Origin: Stenocarpella maydis
Lineage: Eukaryota; Ascomycota; Sordariomycetes; Diaporthales; Diaporthaceae
Assembly (NCBI GenBank): GCA_002270565.1
Contig: NQMI01000029.1
Coordinates: 218,521-282,520 of the forward strand
Reading direction: 5' to 3'
Length of the DNA stretch: 64,000 nt
Positions 42,101 to 53,774 of the stretch are shown here, piece after piece (the first letter of the stretch is position 1; every line of letters begins with the position of its first letter). Both the position numbers and the translations under genes were made by a program. The notes beneath the pieces were generated by a model, which was not told where the DNA came from, did not search any database, and saw nothing but the letters and a program-made list of their open reading frames with translations.

Positions 42101-45100
42101 AGGGACGACGCAGCTATTAGCGCCAAGAGATCCATGATCCAAGGTACGGCAAGGGTGCTGCGCCGTGAAAATGGAGGTGCATCCAGGCTAGTGACCATCG
42201 ATGTTGACGAGACGGCCTCGCTCGGCGATCCCACGGTCGTCAGGGACCTTTGCAGTCGTCTCCTGGAGGCAGCACATGCGTCCGTGTCAGACGAGGAGGA
42301 TAGCTACGAGAGGGAGCTGAGATACAGCAACGGCGAACTTCTCATCCCTCGCCTGCAGACTGACACCAAGTTCCAATCCTGGGCCGACAGACGCTCCACG
42401 TCGACATCGACACCCAACGCTCTTCCCCTGGAGCCGGGCGTGCCCTACCACCAGCCCGGCCGGCCGCTCAAGCTGGGCGTTGGCACCCCAGGCCTGCTGG
42501 GTAGTCTGCGTTTTGTTGATGACGATTCCAGCAGCAGGAAAATCCAGCTCAGGCCATTGGAGATAGAGATCTCGGCGCGGGCGCATGGTGTGAACTTCAA
42601 GGATGTCTTTGTTGCCCTAGGCCAGATGCGCGCGGGCGTCAACATGGTGGGCGAGGTAGCTGGTGTCGTTACTGGCGTTGGCGAGGGAATGAAGGGCAGA
42701 TACAGGAACGGAGACCGAGTGCTCGGCTTCGGTGCGCCGCCCTTCGCCAGCAGGCCTCGCATCAGCGGCCATCTCGCCCACGTCCTGCCTGCGGACATGC
42801 CCTTCAATGCCGGGGCCACCATTCCAGTCGTCTACGCCACTGCTTATTACTCCCTATTCGAGGCGGCTCATTTCAAAAAGGGACAGTCCATTCTGGTCCC
42901 CGCCGCCACCGGCGGTGTCGGTCAAGCAGCCATCCAGCTCGCACAGTATGCTGGTGCAAGCGAGATTTTCGTCACGGTCGGATCACAGGCTAAGAAGCAG
43001 CTTGTTATGCATACTTACGGGATCCCAGAAAGCCATGTCTTCTCGTCGAGGGGAGTCTCCTTCAAGGATGGTGTTCTTCGCCAAACGAAGGGGCGCGGAG
43101 TGGACTGCGTCCTGAATTCACTATCCGGAGAGATGCTCAGCGAGGCGTTTGACTGTGTCGCCAAGCTCGGCACTTTTGTCGAGATTGGAAAGACGGATAT
43201 CTACAAGGGAAGCCACATCAGCATGAGAAACTTTGACAAGAGCATCACCTTCGCCTCCGTGGATCTGGTGACCCTCGGCGCCGAACAGCCCAGAGTTGTC
43301 CACGAGACCCTCGCGTCTCTCGTGAAGCTGTTCGAGGAGGGCGTGCTGCGCCCACCCACGCCAATAAATTCCATGCCGATCGGCCGCATCGAGGATGCCT
43401 TCCGCCTGATAGCATCGCGCAAGCACACGGGCAAGATCGTCCTCGAGTCGCCCGAGGACACATTAGTGACCGCTGTCGCAGCAGCCGCTCCGGCCCTCGA
43501 GCTGAACCGAGACGGCACGTACGTTATCGCGGGCGGTATGGGTGACATGGGAAAGCGTCTTGCGGCATTCATGTCCGCACACGGGGCCGGACATGTCGTG
43601 ATGCTTTCCAGGCGCAGCATAGTCGACGAGGACCGCGTGGCGCTGCAAGACCGATGTGGCAGCGGATGCGTCATCCACGTTCTCAAGTGCGACGTTACGG
43701 AGGAGTCTGATGTTAGGCGCTGCGCCGACTTGTGCAGACAGCAGAACATGCCTCCCGTCAGGGGCGTTGTCCACGCTGCAATGGTCCTTCAGGACCGTCC
43801 ATTCACTACCATGACCCGCGGAGGCTTCTCAGCGGCTCTAGGTCCCAAATTGTTTGGGACCATCAACCTGGACAATGCATTTGCTTCACCACAGCTCGAC
43901 TTCTTCATCAACCTCTCGTCTGTGGCCAACCACATCGGAAATGGTAGCCAGGCCAACTATGCCGCTGGCAACGAGTTTCAAGATGCCTTTGCTCGCGCAC
44001 GGGGAGGCGGCAAGAACATTAACAACACGCACTATATGAGCATAAACCTGGGAGCCGTGGCCGGGTCTGACTCCGTCAAGAAGAGCTCGAGCACGAACAG
44101 GCTGGAGGTCATTATGGTTTCGTTTGAAGATGTATTCCGGAGCATCGAGTACGCCATGAGCCCGCAGTCGCACCTGGACCAGTGCAGCCAGTCCATAATG
44201 GGTCTCTCGAGGGCGAGCATGGTCGAGATGGACGAGCATGTCTGCCTGGCCAACCCCTTGTTCAGCCAGCTTCCCTATCCGGCACGGACAGTCCAGGAGA
44301 GCGCGGGCGAGGGCTCGTCCGGAAAGGCCGTCGACGTGGAAGCGGCAATTCGGAACGCCCACACGATGCAGGAGGCAGAGGCCATAATTACAGAGACGAT
44401 TGTTGCCAAGTGTGCCGTGTTCCTTGATCAGTCAATCGAGGACGTGCCCGTGAACCAGCCACTGGCTACCATCGGTCTCGATTCTCTCGTGTCCATCGAG
44501 CTGAAGAATTGGCTCCTCAGGGCCTTCCAAGCCACTGTGCAGACATCCAATATCTCCAGCGCACCAAGTGTAAGAGCGCTTGCGTCTTTGGTCGCGGCCA
44601 AATCCAAGATCATCAGTGACGAGCTTCGAGCAGCGACCGCCGATGCAGCGCAGACTGGGAACGGCACTACAACCCTGGACAAGGCCATCGTGTCTTTCAA
44701 AGGCCTAGAGTGTTGCAAGGAAGCCAAGGCATTTCCAAAATATCCACTACCTGACTTGAAAGAGATCCTGGGGTACCTCGAACAGAACGTCTCACACTTC
44801 GCCAAGAGCCCCGACGAGCTAAAAGGCCTCAGGAAGGCGGTGGATGACTTCACGGCACCGGGGAGTCTTGGAATGCAAATGTACGACCAACTCATCCAGA
44901 GGTCCAAAGACACTGGCCTGGACAGCTGGCTGGCAGATATGCATCTGAAGGGCCTGTACCTTTCCCGGAGGCACCCTCTTGCCCCGTGGGGCAATTTCCT
45001 CAACACACATCACGACAGCCCCAGGCCACACACCCAGGCAGAGAGAGCAGCGCTGGTCTCGACGGTGGCGTTCCAGTTCGCCACGGAGGTCGCAGCCAAG

Positions 45101-46513
45101 ACCATAGATTCAGACCGGCTCGGGAACCAGCCTCTCTGCACGTACTCGTGGGGCTGGATGTTCAACGCCGTCCGCGAGCCGCAGCCCCGCTGCGACAAGA
45201 TGCAGCGGTACCCGGGCAACAACTACTGCGCCGTCCTCCGGCGGGGCCACGTCTTCACGGTCCCGCTGCGGCGCAGCGATGGAGAGGCGGCCTCGTACGA
45301 GAGCCTCAGTGACGCCTTCCAGTCCATCCTCGACCGTGGGGACCTCGGCGCCGACTCGTGGGCCGGGATGCTGACCACAGACTTCCGGGACCCCTGGGCC
45401 GCGAACCGGGCGGCGCTGCTCGCCCTCAGCGAGCCCAACAGGGAGTACTTCCGGGCCGTCGAGGCCGCGGCCTTCCTCGTCTGCCTGGACGAGGGCCGGC
45501 CCGAGACGAACGAGGAGCGCGTGCGCCAGTGCTACGTGGGCAGCGGGTTCAATAGGTGGCACGACAAAAGCACGCAGTTCCTCATCTCGGCCAACGGCCG
45601 CTCGGCGCAGCTGTCGGAGCACTCGATGGTGGACGGGCTGACCATCATCCGCATGACGGAGCGCATCCACGACGCGATTCAGTCCCACGATGCGACGGCG
45701 GGCCCTCCCCTACGGGCTACCGCCGGCGCCAGCAGCAGCCAGCAGCAGCTGCCGGTGGCCCGGTTCGCGCTGCAGACGACCCCCGAGATTGAGGCGCACA
45801 TCGCCGAGCTGCGCTCGTCGTACGCCTCGCACACGTCCAAGAAGAGGTACGCGCTGCACACGCTGCGCTCCCTGGGCACCGCCGCCGCCCTGGGGACGGG
45901 CGTCACGGCCAAGGCGTGCGTGGACCTCGCGATCCAGCTGTCCAGCAGGATGCACTTTGGCCACAACCCGGGAAGCTGGGAGCCCGTGTCGACGCAGCAC
46001 TTCCACCGCGGGCGCCCGGAGCTGGTGCAGGTGGTGACGGACTCGGTCGTCGAGTTCTGCGAGGCCGCGATGCAGGTGGCGCAGGGTGGCGCCGCAGGAG
46101 GAGGAGGAGGAGGAGGCGGCGGCAGCCGCGAGGTCGCAAAGCAGCTCCTCGGCAGGGCGGCCGCCGAGTGGGAGCAGCAGGTGCGGCGGGCGAGCGAGGG
46201 GAGGGCGTTCCTGCGGATGTGGGACACGCTGCTCGGCATGATGCCCGAGGGCGCCGAGAAGCCGGCCATCTTCACGGACCCGGTGTTCTGGCGCGCGTTC
46301 CCTGGCAAGGTCCTGCAGGTGCGCAATGAGGCCGAGGTCGAGGACGCGGCAATCTGCCTGTGGGACGAGGACGCACTGTGGATGAGCTACTCCATCAAGG
46401 AGGACAGTGTCAGCATCTCCATCGTGGGCGACGTTGGCAAGGTCGAGGCGTACCGGCGGTGTCTTGACAAGGCGGGTGATTTGGTTAGGTATATTCTCAG
46501 AGGAGGGAGGTAG
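36113..46513 (+). CDS. Highly reducing polyketide synthase with C-terminal carnitine-acyltransferase domain
   Basis: Iterative type I HR-PKS. Six exons: 36113-36640, 36744-36871, 37018-37303, 37407-37649, 37802-38664 and 38761-46513. The total is 3,266 residues. Domains in order: KS ~5-430 (catalytic Cys176 in DTGCSGSL, His312 in EAHGTGT, His352 in NIGHLEA); malonyl-AT ~540-880 (Ser662 in GHSSGE); DH ~930-1240 (His990 in [10 protein letters not shown], later LDAISH); C-methyltransferase ~1400-1600 (SAM loop LEVGAGTGG at ~1500); ER ~1790-2120 ([14 protein letters not shown] at ~2067); KR ~2260-2460 (AGGMGDMGK ~2274, Ser/Tyr/Asn in [19 protein letters not shown]); ACP (Ser2591 in GLDSL); carnitine-acyltransferase-type domain ~2640-3266 (His2970 in SEHSMVDG, later [11 protein letters not shown]). 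All core motifs are present, so methylated, fully reduced chains are possible. The terminal domain probably releases the chain as an ester. A run of nine Gly sits inside it at ~3127. The product is unknown. Confidence 0.93.
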
Positions 46514-46951
46514 AGATGTGTTGTCGTGATGTACTTTATCTTTCCAAATTCAATATCATCTCGCCACAAATATGCCGAAAAAGGTTTCCCGCAGTAGCCG
46601 AGAGACCTACAACAAGATTATTCGACGAGGATGCACCATGCTGGCCATCTCTCCTGTTGGTCAGCCTACCGAGATTTCCCGAGGGTGACTCACCCCTCGA
46701 TGGAATCGCGATGTCCAGCTGTTTGCAACCACGACACGTAGATATGTTCTTGTTTGTTCCGATCTGGAAATGGAGATGATACCAACCCGTGCCATGGAAA
46801 AGGGACATCAGGTGTTAGGCTCGACAAGCTCAACGTTCCGTTCAGTTGTACCATTGCCAAACGCAATATTTCAATTCTTCTTTTCCCCTTTTCCCCTGTT
46901 CCAATCCCATGCGCCAAAGCAGACCAATAACCGCCCTTTCTTTCTATATAT
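46514..46951. other. Convergent 3' spacer between the polyketide synthase and ADE5,7
   Basis: About 440 bases holding both 3' UTRs. No gene or strong hairpin seen. Confidence 0.5.
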
Positions 46952-49336
46952 CTAAGCCCAAGACTCCAGCCCCTTGAGCACACACCCCTCGCCGCCCTCA
47001 CTCCTCTTGACCAGCCGCCCGATCCTGTAAACCCTCTCGCCTTCCGCCTCAAGCACCTTGACGACCTGGTCCGCGTCCGCAGTAGAGACGACGGCGACCA
47101 TGCCGACGCCATTGTTGAAAGTCCGCGCCATCTCCTTGGGCGCAACGTCACCCGCCTTGCGCAGCCACTTGAAGACGGCGGGGACCTCCCAGCTGGCCAC
47201 GTCGATCTCGGCAGCCAGGGTCTTGGGGAGCGTGCGGGGCACGTTCTCGGTCAGGCCGCCGCCCGTGATGTGCGACAGGCCCTTGATGAGGCCCTGGCCG
47301 AGGACCTGGAGCAGCGGCTTGACGTAGATGCGCGTCGGCGTCAGAAGGCTCTCGCCGACGGTGCCGGCGGAGCTGTCCCACGGGCACGCGTCTGTGTACT
47401 TGAGCCCAGCGCGGTCGACGACGCGGCGGACAAGGGAGAAGCCGTTGGAGTGCACGCCGCTGGAGGCGAGTCCGAGGAGGACGTCGCCTTCGGCCATGCC
47501 CGTCAGGCGCGGGAGCCTCGCCTCTTTGCGCATAACGCCGATGGCGGCGCCGGCCGCGTCATAGTCTTCGCCGTGGTAGATACCGGGCATCTCTGCCGTC
47601 TCGCCGCCGACGAGCGCGCACTTGGACTGCCGGCAGCCCTCGGCCACACCGGAGACGAAGGCAGCCGCGTCAGCAGGCTCAAGCTTGCTGCAAGAGTAGT
47701 AGTCCAGGAACATGACTGGTTCGGCACCCTGAACGATCAGGTCATTCACGTTCATGGCGACCAGGTCAATGCCGACGGTATCGTGCTTCTTCATGCTTTG
47801 TGCAATGATTAGCTTGGTTCCGACACCGTCGATGGCACCGACAAGAACGGGAGCATTGGGGTAGCCAGCGGCCGACAGATCGACCTCGCCACCGAATCCA
47901 CCAATCTCAGCATCGGCGCCGGGCCTTGCGGTTGACCGCACGGCCTTCTTGATCATCTCAACAAGGTCGTTGCCTGCATCGATGCTGACACCAGCCTGGG
48001 CATAGGTAAGCCCTGCGCTCGGGGCGGCGCCAGAAGTCCTGAATGCGCGGTGTGCAATATCCTTGCGGTAGAACATGTTATCAAACTGGATGAGCTTGAT
48101 GCCCTCCTCGTATGCATTCTTCACAGCCTCTTCAAGGCTTGAGCCGACGGCGTTGGCAGCGATCACACGACCACCTGCGGTCTGTAGCTGGGAGCCGGCC
48201 AGTTTGGTGCCGGCGTGGAAGATGGTGATATTGCTAGCTGCAGCAGGTGTTCCGATGGTCATAGGGGTCCCCTTTGCGTAGCTGTTGGGGTACCCACCCG
48301 CAGCGACGACCACAGTCGCGCTGAACTTTGGCTGCACCTTGAAGTCCACGGAGCTCAGGTAACCCTTGGCGCAAGCCAGCATGATCTCGGCGAGATCAGT
48401 GTCCTCGGACAGCAAGGGAAGGACGGTCTGCGTCTCGGGGTCACCGAAGCGTACGTTGTACTCCAAGACCTTGACACCACCGCCGGGCGTGACCATGAGG
48501 CCGGTGAAGAGACATCCCTTGAAGGGCATCCGGTCGTTCCTCAGGCCGGCAATGGTGGGCTCGAGAATCTCCTTGTTGATGCGCGCCACCAGCTCAGGCG
48601 TGGCGATGTTGGTTGGGGCGTAGCAGCCCATGCCGCCGGTGTTGGGGCCCTGGTCGCCGTCAAAGATGCGCTTGTGATCCTGGGCGGGCGGCAGGGACTT
48701 GATGGTGTAGCCGTCGCAAAAGGAAAGCACGCTCAGCTCGTCGCCGGCCAGGAACTCCTCAATGACAACCTCGCTGCCGGCAGAGCCAAAGGCCCGGTCG
48801 ACCATGATCTCCCTGAGGGCCTGGTGGGCCTCCTCCTTGGTGGTGGGGATGATTACTCCCTTGCCGGCGGCGAGGCCAGTAGCCTTGATGACGACGTCGT
48901 GCTGGACGGAGTCGATGTAGGCCTTGGCCTTTTCGTAGTCGGCAAAGTTCTCGTACGCGGCGGTTGGGATATTGTGCTTCTTCATGAAGTCCTTGGAGAA
49001 GGTCTTGCTGCCCTCCATGCGCGCAGCGGCCTCGGAGGGCCCGAAGCACGGGATGCCCACATTGGTGAAGAAGGTCTCGATGCCGGCGACCAGAGGCGCC
49101 TCGGGGCCAGGCACGACGAGGCCAATCTTCTCCTTCTGGGCGAGGGCGACAAGTCCGGGGAAGTCCTCGGCAGACACGGATGAGTTGTTGGTCACCTTGG
49201 GGCAGGTCGCGGTGCCGCCGTTTCCCGGGACGGCGATGATGGACCCGACGAGGGGCGACTGGCTCAGCTTCCAGGCGAGGGCGTGCTCGCGGCCACCGTT
49301 GCCGATGAGCAGGATGCGCAGGGACTGGGAAGCCAT
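46952..49336 (-). CDS. ADE5,7: Bifunctional GAR synthetase / AIR synthetase (ADE5,7)
   Basis: Catalyses steps 2 and 5 of de novo purine synthesis in the cytosol: phosphoribosylamine-glycine ligase and phosphoribosylformylglycinamidine cyclo-ligase. Single exon, 794 residues from [24 protein letters not shown]; an in-frame ATG 7 codons upstream is less likely. GARS part ~1-430: [27 protein letters not shown] (ATP-grasp), [18 protein letters not shown] part ~440-794: [53 protein letters not shown]. The arrangement is the fungal GARS-AIRS fusion; animals add a GART domain absent here. It marks the right border of the biosynthetic locus with an ordinary housekeeping gene. Confidence 0.96.
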   Translation of the reverse strand: MASQSLRILLIGNGGREHALAWKLSQSPLVGSIIAVPGNGGTATCPKVTNNSSVSAEDFPGLVALAQKEKIGLVVPGPEAPLVAGIETFFTNVGIPCFGPSEAAARMEGSKTFSKDFMKKHNIPTAAYENFADYEKAKAYIDSVQHDVVIKATGLAAGKGVIIPTTKEEAHQALREIMVDRAFGSAGSEVVIEEFLAGDELSVLSFCDGYTIKSLPPAQDHKRIFDGDQGPNTGGMGCYAPTNIATPELVARINKEILEPTIAGLRNDRMPFKGCLFTGLMVTPGGGVKVLEYNVRFGDPETQTVLPLLSEDTDLAEIMLACAKGYLSSVDFKVQPKFSATVVVAAGGYPNSYAKGTPMTIGTPAAASNITIFHAGTKLAGSQLQTAGGRVIAANAVGSSLEEAVKNAYEEGIKLIQFDNMFYRKDIAHRAFRTSGAAPSAGLTYAQAGVSIDAGNDLVEMIKKAVRSTARPGADAEIGGFGGEVDLSAAGYPNAPVLVGAIDGVGTKLIIAQSMKKHDTVGIDLVAMNVNDLIVQGAEPVMFLDYYSCSKLEPADAAAFVSGVAEGCRQSKCALVGGETAEMPGIYHGEDYDAAGAAIGVMRKEARLPRLTGMAEGDVLLGLASSGVHSNGFSLVRRVVDRAGLKYTDACPWDSSAGTVGESLLTPTRIYVKPLLQVLGQGLIKGLSHITGGGLTENVPRTLPKTLAAEIDVASWEVPAVFKWLRKAGDVAPKEMARTFNNGVGMVAVVSTADADQVVKVLEAEGERVYRIGRLVKRSEGGEGCVLKGLESWA

Positions 49337-49858
49337 TGCTGCTTGTTGGAGAATCAATTCAAGGCGAAAAGATTACTCAGGGGGGATTGTGGCAGTCTGG
49401 GGCTTGGGGCTGGGTGGACCACGTCCTTGTGAAGGTGATCCTCGACATGTTTTCTCTTTTTTCCCCTGCGCGAAACGGAGGGAAAATGCGGCAGAAACGA
49501 GTCGCGAAATTTTAGCTGCCCCAGGACCCCTCCCCCGCAATTCTGGATTCTGCCAAACACGATCCAGCCCAGGTCCTGTCAGTCTCTGGTTCTGGAAGGC
49601 GGAAGGAACCCTACGAATCCCTGCATGGACCGTATCCAAGGTTCGTTCACTCCAGCCCTGCAAGATTGACGTGATAGCCCTGGCCAACTCTGGGTTGGCG
49701 CCGAATAGCAAGGGTCTAACCCTAGCTCACCCGGAGAATCAAGGCTCATCTCACTACAGCACCTTAAATATAGGTAATTACTTGCTCGACTTACACCATC
49801 TTACACCATCTTACGCCAGATCCAGATCTCAATTCTACTCCACTCCATCTTCCTCTTC
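49337..49858. other. Divergent promoter between ADE5,7 and rmp1
   Basis: 522 bases head-to-head, with a short tandem CACCATCTTA at 49795-49814 just before rmp1. No gene. Confidence 0.5.
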
Positions 49859-50997
49859 ATGGCCAACAACAACACAAAACACCCTACCAGGCAAACCCCA
49901 GACCTGCCCACCCTCCAGTCCTCCCTCACCCGCCTCTCCACGGCCGCCCACCTCCTCGACGGCTTCGTCCGCCGCAACAAGAACCAGCACCGCGGCATGC
50001 GATGGTGGGGCCCATTCGACATGCTGCGCCGCAGCGTGCGCAAGCTCATTCCCGACCTGGAAGGCGCGGTACAGCGCGCCGAACTGTCAGCCTCCGCTTC
50101 CTCATCAGCAGGGCCCGCCAAGCGCAGGAAGACCAACGACAAGGGACGGGCTGCCGCAAAAGCCAAACAGCCAGAGCTGGGGGGGGTGGAGGCTCGCGCG
50201 CAGTGGGTGCACGATGTTATAGCCGTGAATGCGTTTGAGTGAGTGTTTCCTGCTCGTATATGTTTTGCTTCCTTTTACAAACCCCCCCCCCCCTCAAAAG
50301 AAAAATCCAAAAGAGAAAGAAAATACTGTTAATGTCAACAAAACGTCCCTCACTAACCCGGACCAACAACAGAGCCTTCACGCAGCTCCTGGCAGACAGG
50401 CAGTTCGCCCAGCTGGGCCTCATGCTCATAGGCGTGCTGGCACAGGCCGAGGCGGCCCTGACCCCGTTCCTGAGGCCCGCCGACTCGTGCTGGCGTGATG
50501 GCGAGGGGGAGGGGGAGGCCGGGCAGGACCCCGCCCAGGCGCCCGTCCCAGCCAGGATAGCCTCAGGGCGGCGCGCAGGCGGCCCCACCATCGCATCACA
50601 GGTCGGCGGAGGCGGCACCGCCGGCAGCAGAGCCCTGGGCCTAGTCCAACATGACGACGACGACCTGGGTGTCGCCATCTCGAGGGACGAGCTCGGTGGC
50701 GAGGACATGGGGCCCGAGGAAGCTGAGGTCATCTCGAAAGTGCCTCGGCGTTCGTCACCGCCGGCTGCGTTGGTGGCGGCACCGGAACAGACACTTTCAA
50801 AGAAGAAAAGGCCCGAGAAGGATGAGAGTCAAGGAAAGAAGAGGCCCAGGACGGACGACACTGCGTCGCCTGGACTGGGTAAGCCCGAGAAGACGACACG
50901 GCCAGATTCAGCATCGAGGGACGAGAAGAGGGCCAAGAGGAAGAAAAAGAAGAAGGGTGGCGATGAGTTCGATGACTTGTTTAGCTCTCTCGTATGA
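49859..50997 (+). CDS. rmp1: RNase MRP subunit Rmp1
   Basis: Subunit specific to RNase MRP (absent from RNase P), the nucleolar ribonucleoprotein that cuts pre-rRNA at site A3 and some mRNAs. Two exons, 49859-50238 and 50373-50997, separated by a 134-nt intron with GTGAGT donor, CACTAAC branch site at ~50351 and AACAG acceptor, give 334 residues. The diagnostic block is RRNKNQHRGMRWWGPFDML at ~39-58, followed by RRSVRKLIPDLE. The second exon continues the helical domain (FTQLLADRQFAQLGLMLIG) and then a disordered acidic/basic tail ending KRKKKKKGGDEFDDLFSSLV, a nucleolar-type Lys-rich patch. Divergent gene partner of ADE5,7. Identification rests on the RNKNQHR..WW core, which I know from this family. 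Confidence 0.85.
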
Positions 50998-51728
50998 GGG
51001 TGGGCATTACGAGCAACTACTCGTCTCTCCTGCTCCAGTGGATAAAGCCTGGGCATGACCTCAATCATCACCTGTCGAGAGAAAGCTTCTTGGCGCACAG
51101 AAAACGAATATTTCATACAAGAGCATTCTGACCAAGATTGACCAAGTTTTCAAGGGTAACCAAATTGCACGACCAAAAAAGGAACCGAGCACACCCGTCA
51201 ACACATCTAAAGTGGAGGAAAGTATCATTGCAGGTTGAAACCAGACATCTAGTCATTACTGAAAGCCTCGCTAGGGACCCTGACCAGGATTTTCCCCGCC
51301 CGTATTCCCTCCCCCAGACGCTGGGCTTCCATTGCCTAACAATTCCATTCAAACCTTGCAGCTCAATTTTTTTGTTTCTTTTTTGACTACACAGACGCCC
51401 GACCGAGTCTACTAATCCAAAATTCAAGATGAAAAATTGCCCTGTGGTGTCTTTCTCCAAGTGTAGGTGGACAGTCCAGATCATCTGCCGCCGTCAGATC
51501 GATTCGGACGCGGATGGCGCAGGCCGCGGAGAGGCATTGGCCTGGTCAGGCACCTCGAGGGGCTGAGAAGGAGACGCCATAGTACTGGGATCAGGCAACG
51601 AGCGAACCCAGAAGGAAATGGCCTTGCACAGATTCAGATGATGCTTCCAAATAATCAAAGGAATGAATGGGTCATCTTACTTGGCTCTGTTGCTCCACCT
51701 GAGTCAAGATTGACAGTGGCGGGCCCAA
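50998..51728. other. Convergent 3' spacer between rmp1 and rco-1
   Basis: Both 3' UTRs lie here. No gene seen. Confidence 0.45.
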
Positions 51729-53774
51729 CTAAGGACCAGTTCGGGTGTACGACCAAATACGGGCGCGCATGTCTCCGGAGCCAGTGGCGAAGTAGTTTCC
51801 GGTTGGGCTTGGTGCCACGGAGATGACACTATTCTTGTGGCCCTGCAGCATGACCTGTGTGTTTCCGGTTCTGGGGTCCCAGAATTGCACCCCACGGTCC
51901 TTGGACCCTGACATGACCCACTGGGCATCTGGTGTCAAGGCAACAGAGAGAACAAAGTCCTAGACAAGATGTGTTAGTTTGAGAATAGTGTGGCCGCCCT
52001 GTGTTGATGGACTTACCCGGTGGCCCTCGAACGTCTTGACACATCGTCCACCCTTGGGGGCTTGGTTCATTTGTCCAGGACGGGACGAGCTAAGCTCCCA
52101 CATCTTGATGGTCCTGTCCAGACTGCCGCTGACGAGGTCCTTACCACTTGGGGAGAACGCGACACTGTAAACGCTGTCTTTGTGGCCGTCAGGGCCCTCA
52201 AGACGTTCAACAAGGTGGCCCGTGGCAATATCCCAGACTCGGACGCTCTTGTCGAGAGAACCAGCTGCGACAAGGCGGCAGTCGGGAGAGATGGCAACCG
52301 TAGTGACTCCATCCTCGATGGTCAGAGTCAGCACGCTGTTGGATGTTTCAATGTCCCAGAGTCGGACTGTGCGGTCGCCACTACCCGATGCAATAGTCCG
52401 ACCATCACGAGAGAAATCCAAGCTGTAGATGTCCTGCTCATGGCCAGAGAAGGTGTTGCGGATGGTGCGGCTCTGGATATCCCAAACGCGGATAAGCTTA
52501 TCCTCGGCGCCAGTAGCAAGATACTTGCCGTCGGGGCTGAAGCAGACGCTCCGGATGTAGAGGTCGCCGCCAGTGTCGGCTTGGTCATCCTGCAGCACGC
52601 AGATCTTGTCTCCAGAGACGATGTCGTAAATCTGCGCAGACTTGTTGCACCCAGTGGCGACATACTTGCCATCCATGCTGAAGCGAACACAGCAGACCAC
52701 GCTCTCGTGCGCCAGGGTGTGGACCAGGTCCACGTCAAGCATGCGTGGAACGGTCGGGTTGAAGACGACGAACCAATCATCCTTCGCCTTTTTATGCTGG
52801 GGGGCGAGGCGCTCGACGTCGAGATCACCGAGGGAGTTGTTGGGAAGGTGGTGCGGCTGGGCCATCCTGGCGTGATCCGGGGTCGGGTGGGTGCCGACCT
52901 GAGGAGACTGGCCGGGGCCCCCGGGACCCGGATACGGGATTGGAGTGTTGATCTGCGGAGTGGCGGGACCACCAGCTGGCGGCCGACCGGGACCGCCGCG
53001 CTTACCAGGCCCGGGGCTCGCGGTGCTCTGGGGAGGCTGGGATGGGAAACCGCCGGGGGCTGGGCCTTGGGGGTACTGCTGCTGGAAAGGAGGCGCCTGT
53101 GATGGTGGTGGGGGCGGCGGGGGAGGGCCCTGGAGCCCTGGGGGAGGCTGCGGCATCTGGTGAGGAGGGCCCTGCTGCTCCTGTGGTGGCGGCGGAGGCG
53201 GGGGGATAGGACCACCCTGACCACCCTGGCCGGACATGATGGCGCTGAACGCATTGGTGCCCATGCCGATGGCTGGGGGAGGAGCTTGGGGCGGGCCCTG
53301 ATGGGGAGGGGGGCCGACCATGGCACCCTGGGGGGCGCCACCTCTGGCCTGCTCGAGCTGTCGACGAAGATGGGTGACCTCTTCTTCAAACCTGGCAGAC
53401 ACAAGGTAGTGTATTAGCGGACATGGTCAGGCGCAACGGCTGGCTCGAGGAGGGGGCGGCCTACTTCTGCTTGAGCGCCATGTGGGTTTGCTCCATTGCG
53501 TAGACCTTCTCGCGAACCAATTGCATCTCATTGACCTGGGTCTGGACTGTGAAGTATGTCAGAAGGCGGAACTGGAGAGGCGGCGCTGGGCTGTCGCGGT
53601 TGTCCTGCGGCGCGAGATCAGGTAGGCATGCTCACTCTGGTGCTCGTAGTTTTCGCATTGGCGAACTTGGGACTCGAACTCGGAGCGGATGTTGTCGAGC
53701 AGCTCGTTCAAGCGGGAGGCGCCGCTCCCTCCGGGCGGGACTCCTCCCATGCCTCTGTGCGGATACATGGACAT
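51729..53774 (-). CDS. rco-1: General transcriptional co-repressor RCO-1/Tup1 (TupA)
   Basis: WD40 co-repressor that works with the Ssn6/Cyc8 homologue in the nucleus to repress glucose-, conidiation- and metabolite-related genes. Four exons, 53774-53636, 53546-53465, 53391-52017 and 51959-51729, give 608 residues, near the 604 of Neurospora RCO-1. It starts [11 protein letters not shown]; the next Met is an alternative. Residues ~15-95 form the tetramerising helix ([19 protein letters not shown], then [21 protein letters not shown] and [15 protein letters not shown]). A Pro/Gly/Gln-rich linker fills ~100-260. [14 protein letters not shown] and [23 protein letters not shown] lead into a seven-bladed propeller with repeats such as [23 protein letters not shown] and RARIWS at the end. 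It shuts off many secondary-metabolite clusters in relatives, so it may affect the locus in this window (inference). Confidence 0.93.

Noticed and set aside
45679..46326. Minus ORF antisense to the carnitine-acyltransferase domain
   Set aside because: Pro-rich shadow of the Gly/Ala-rich + frame.
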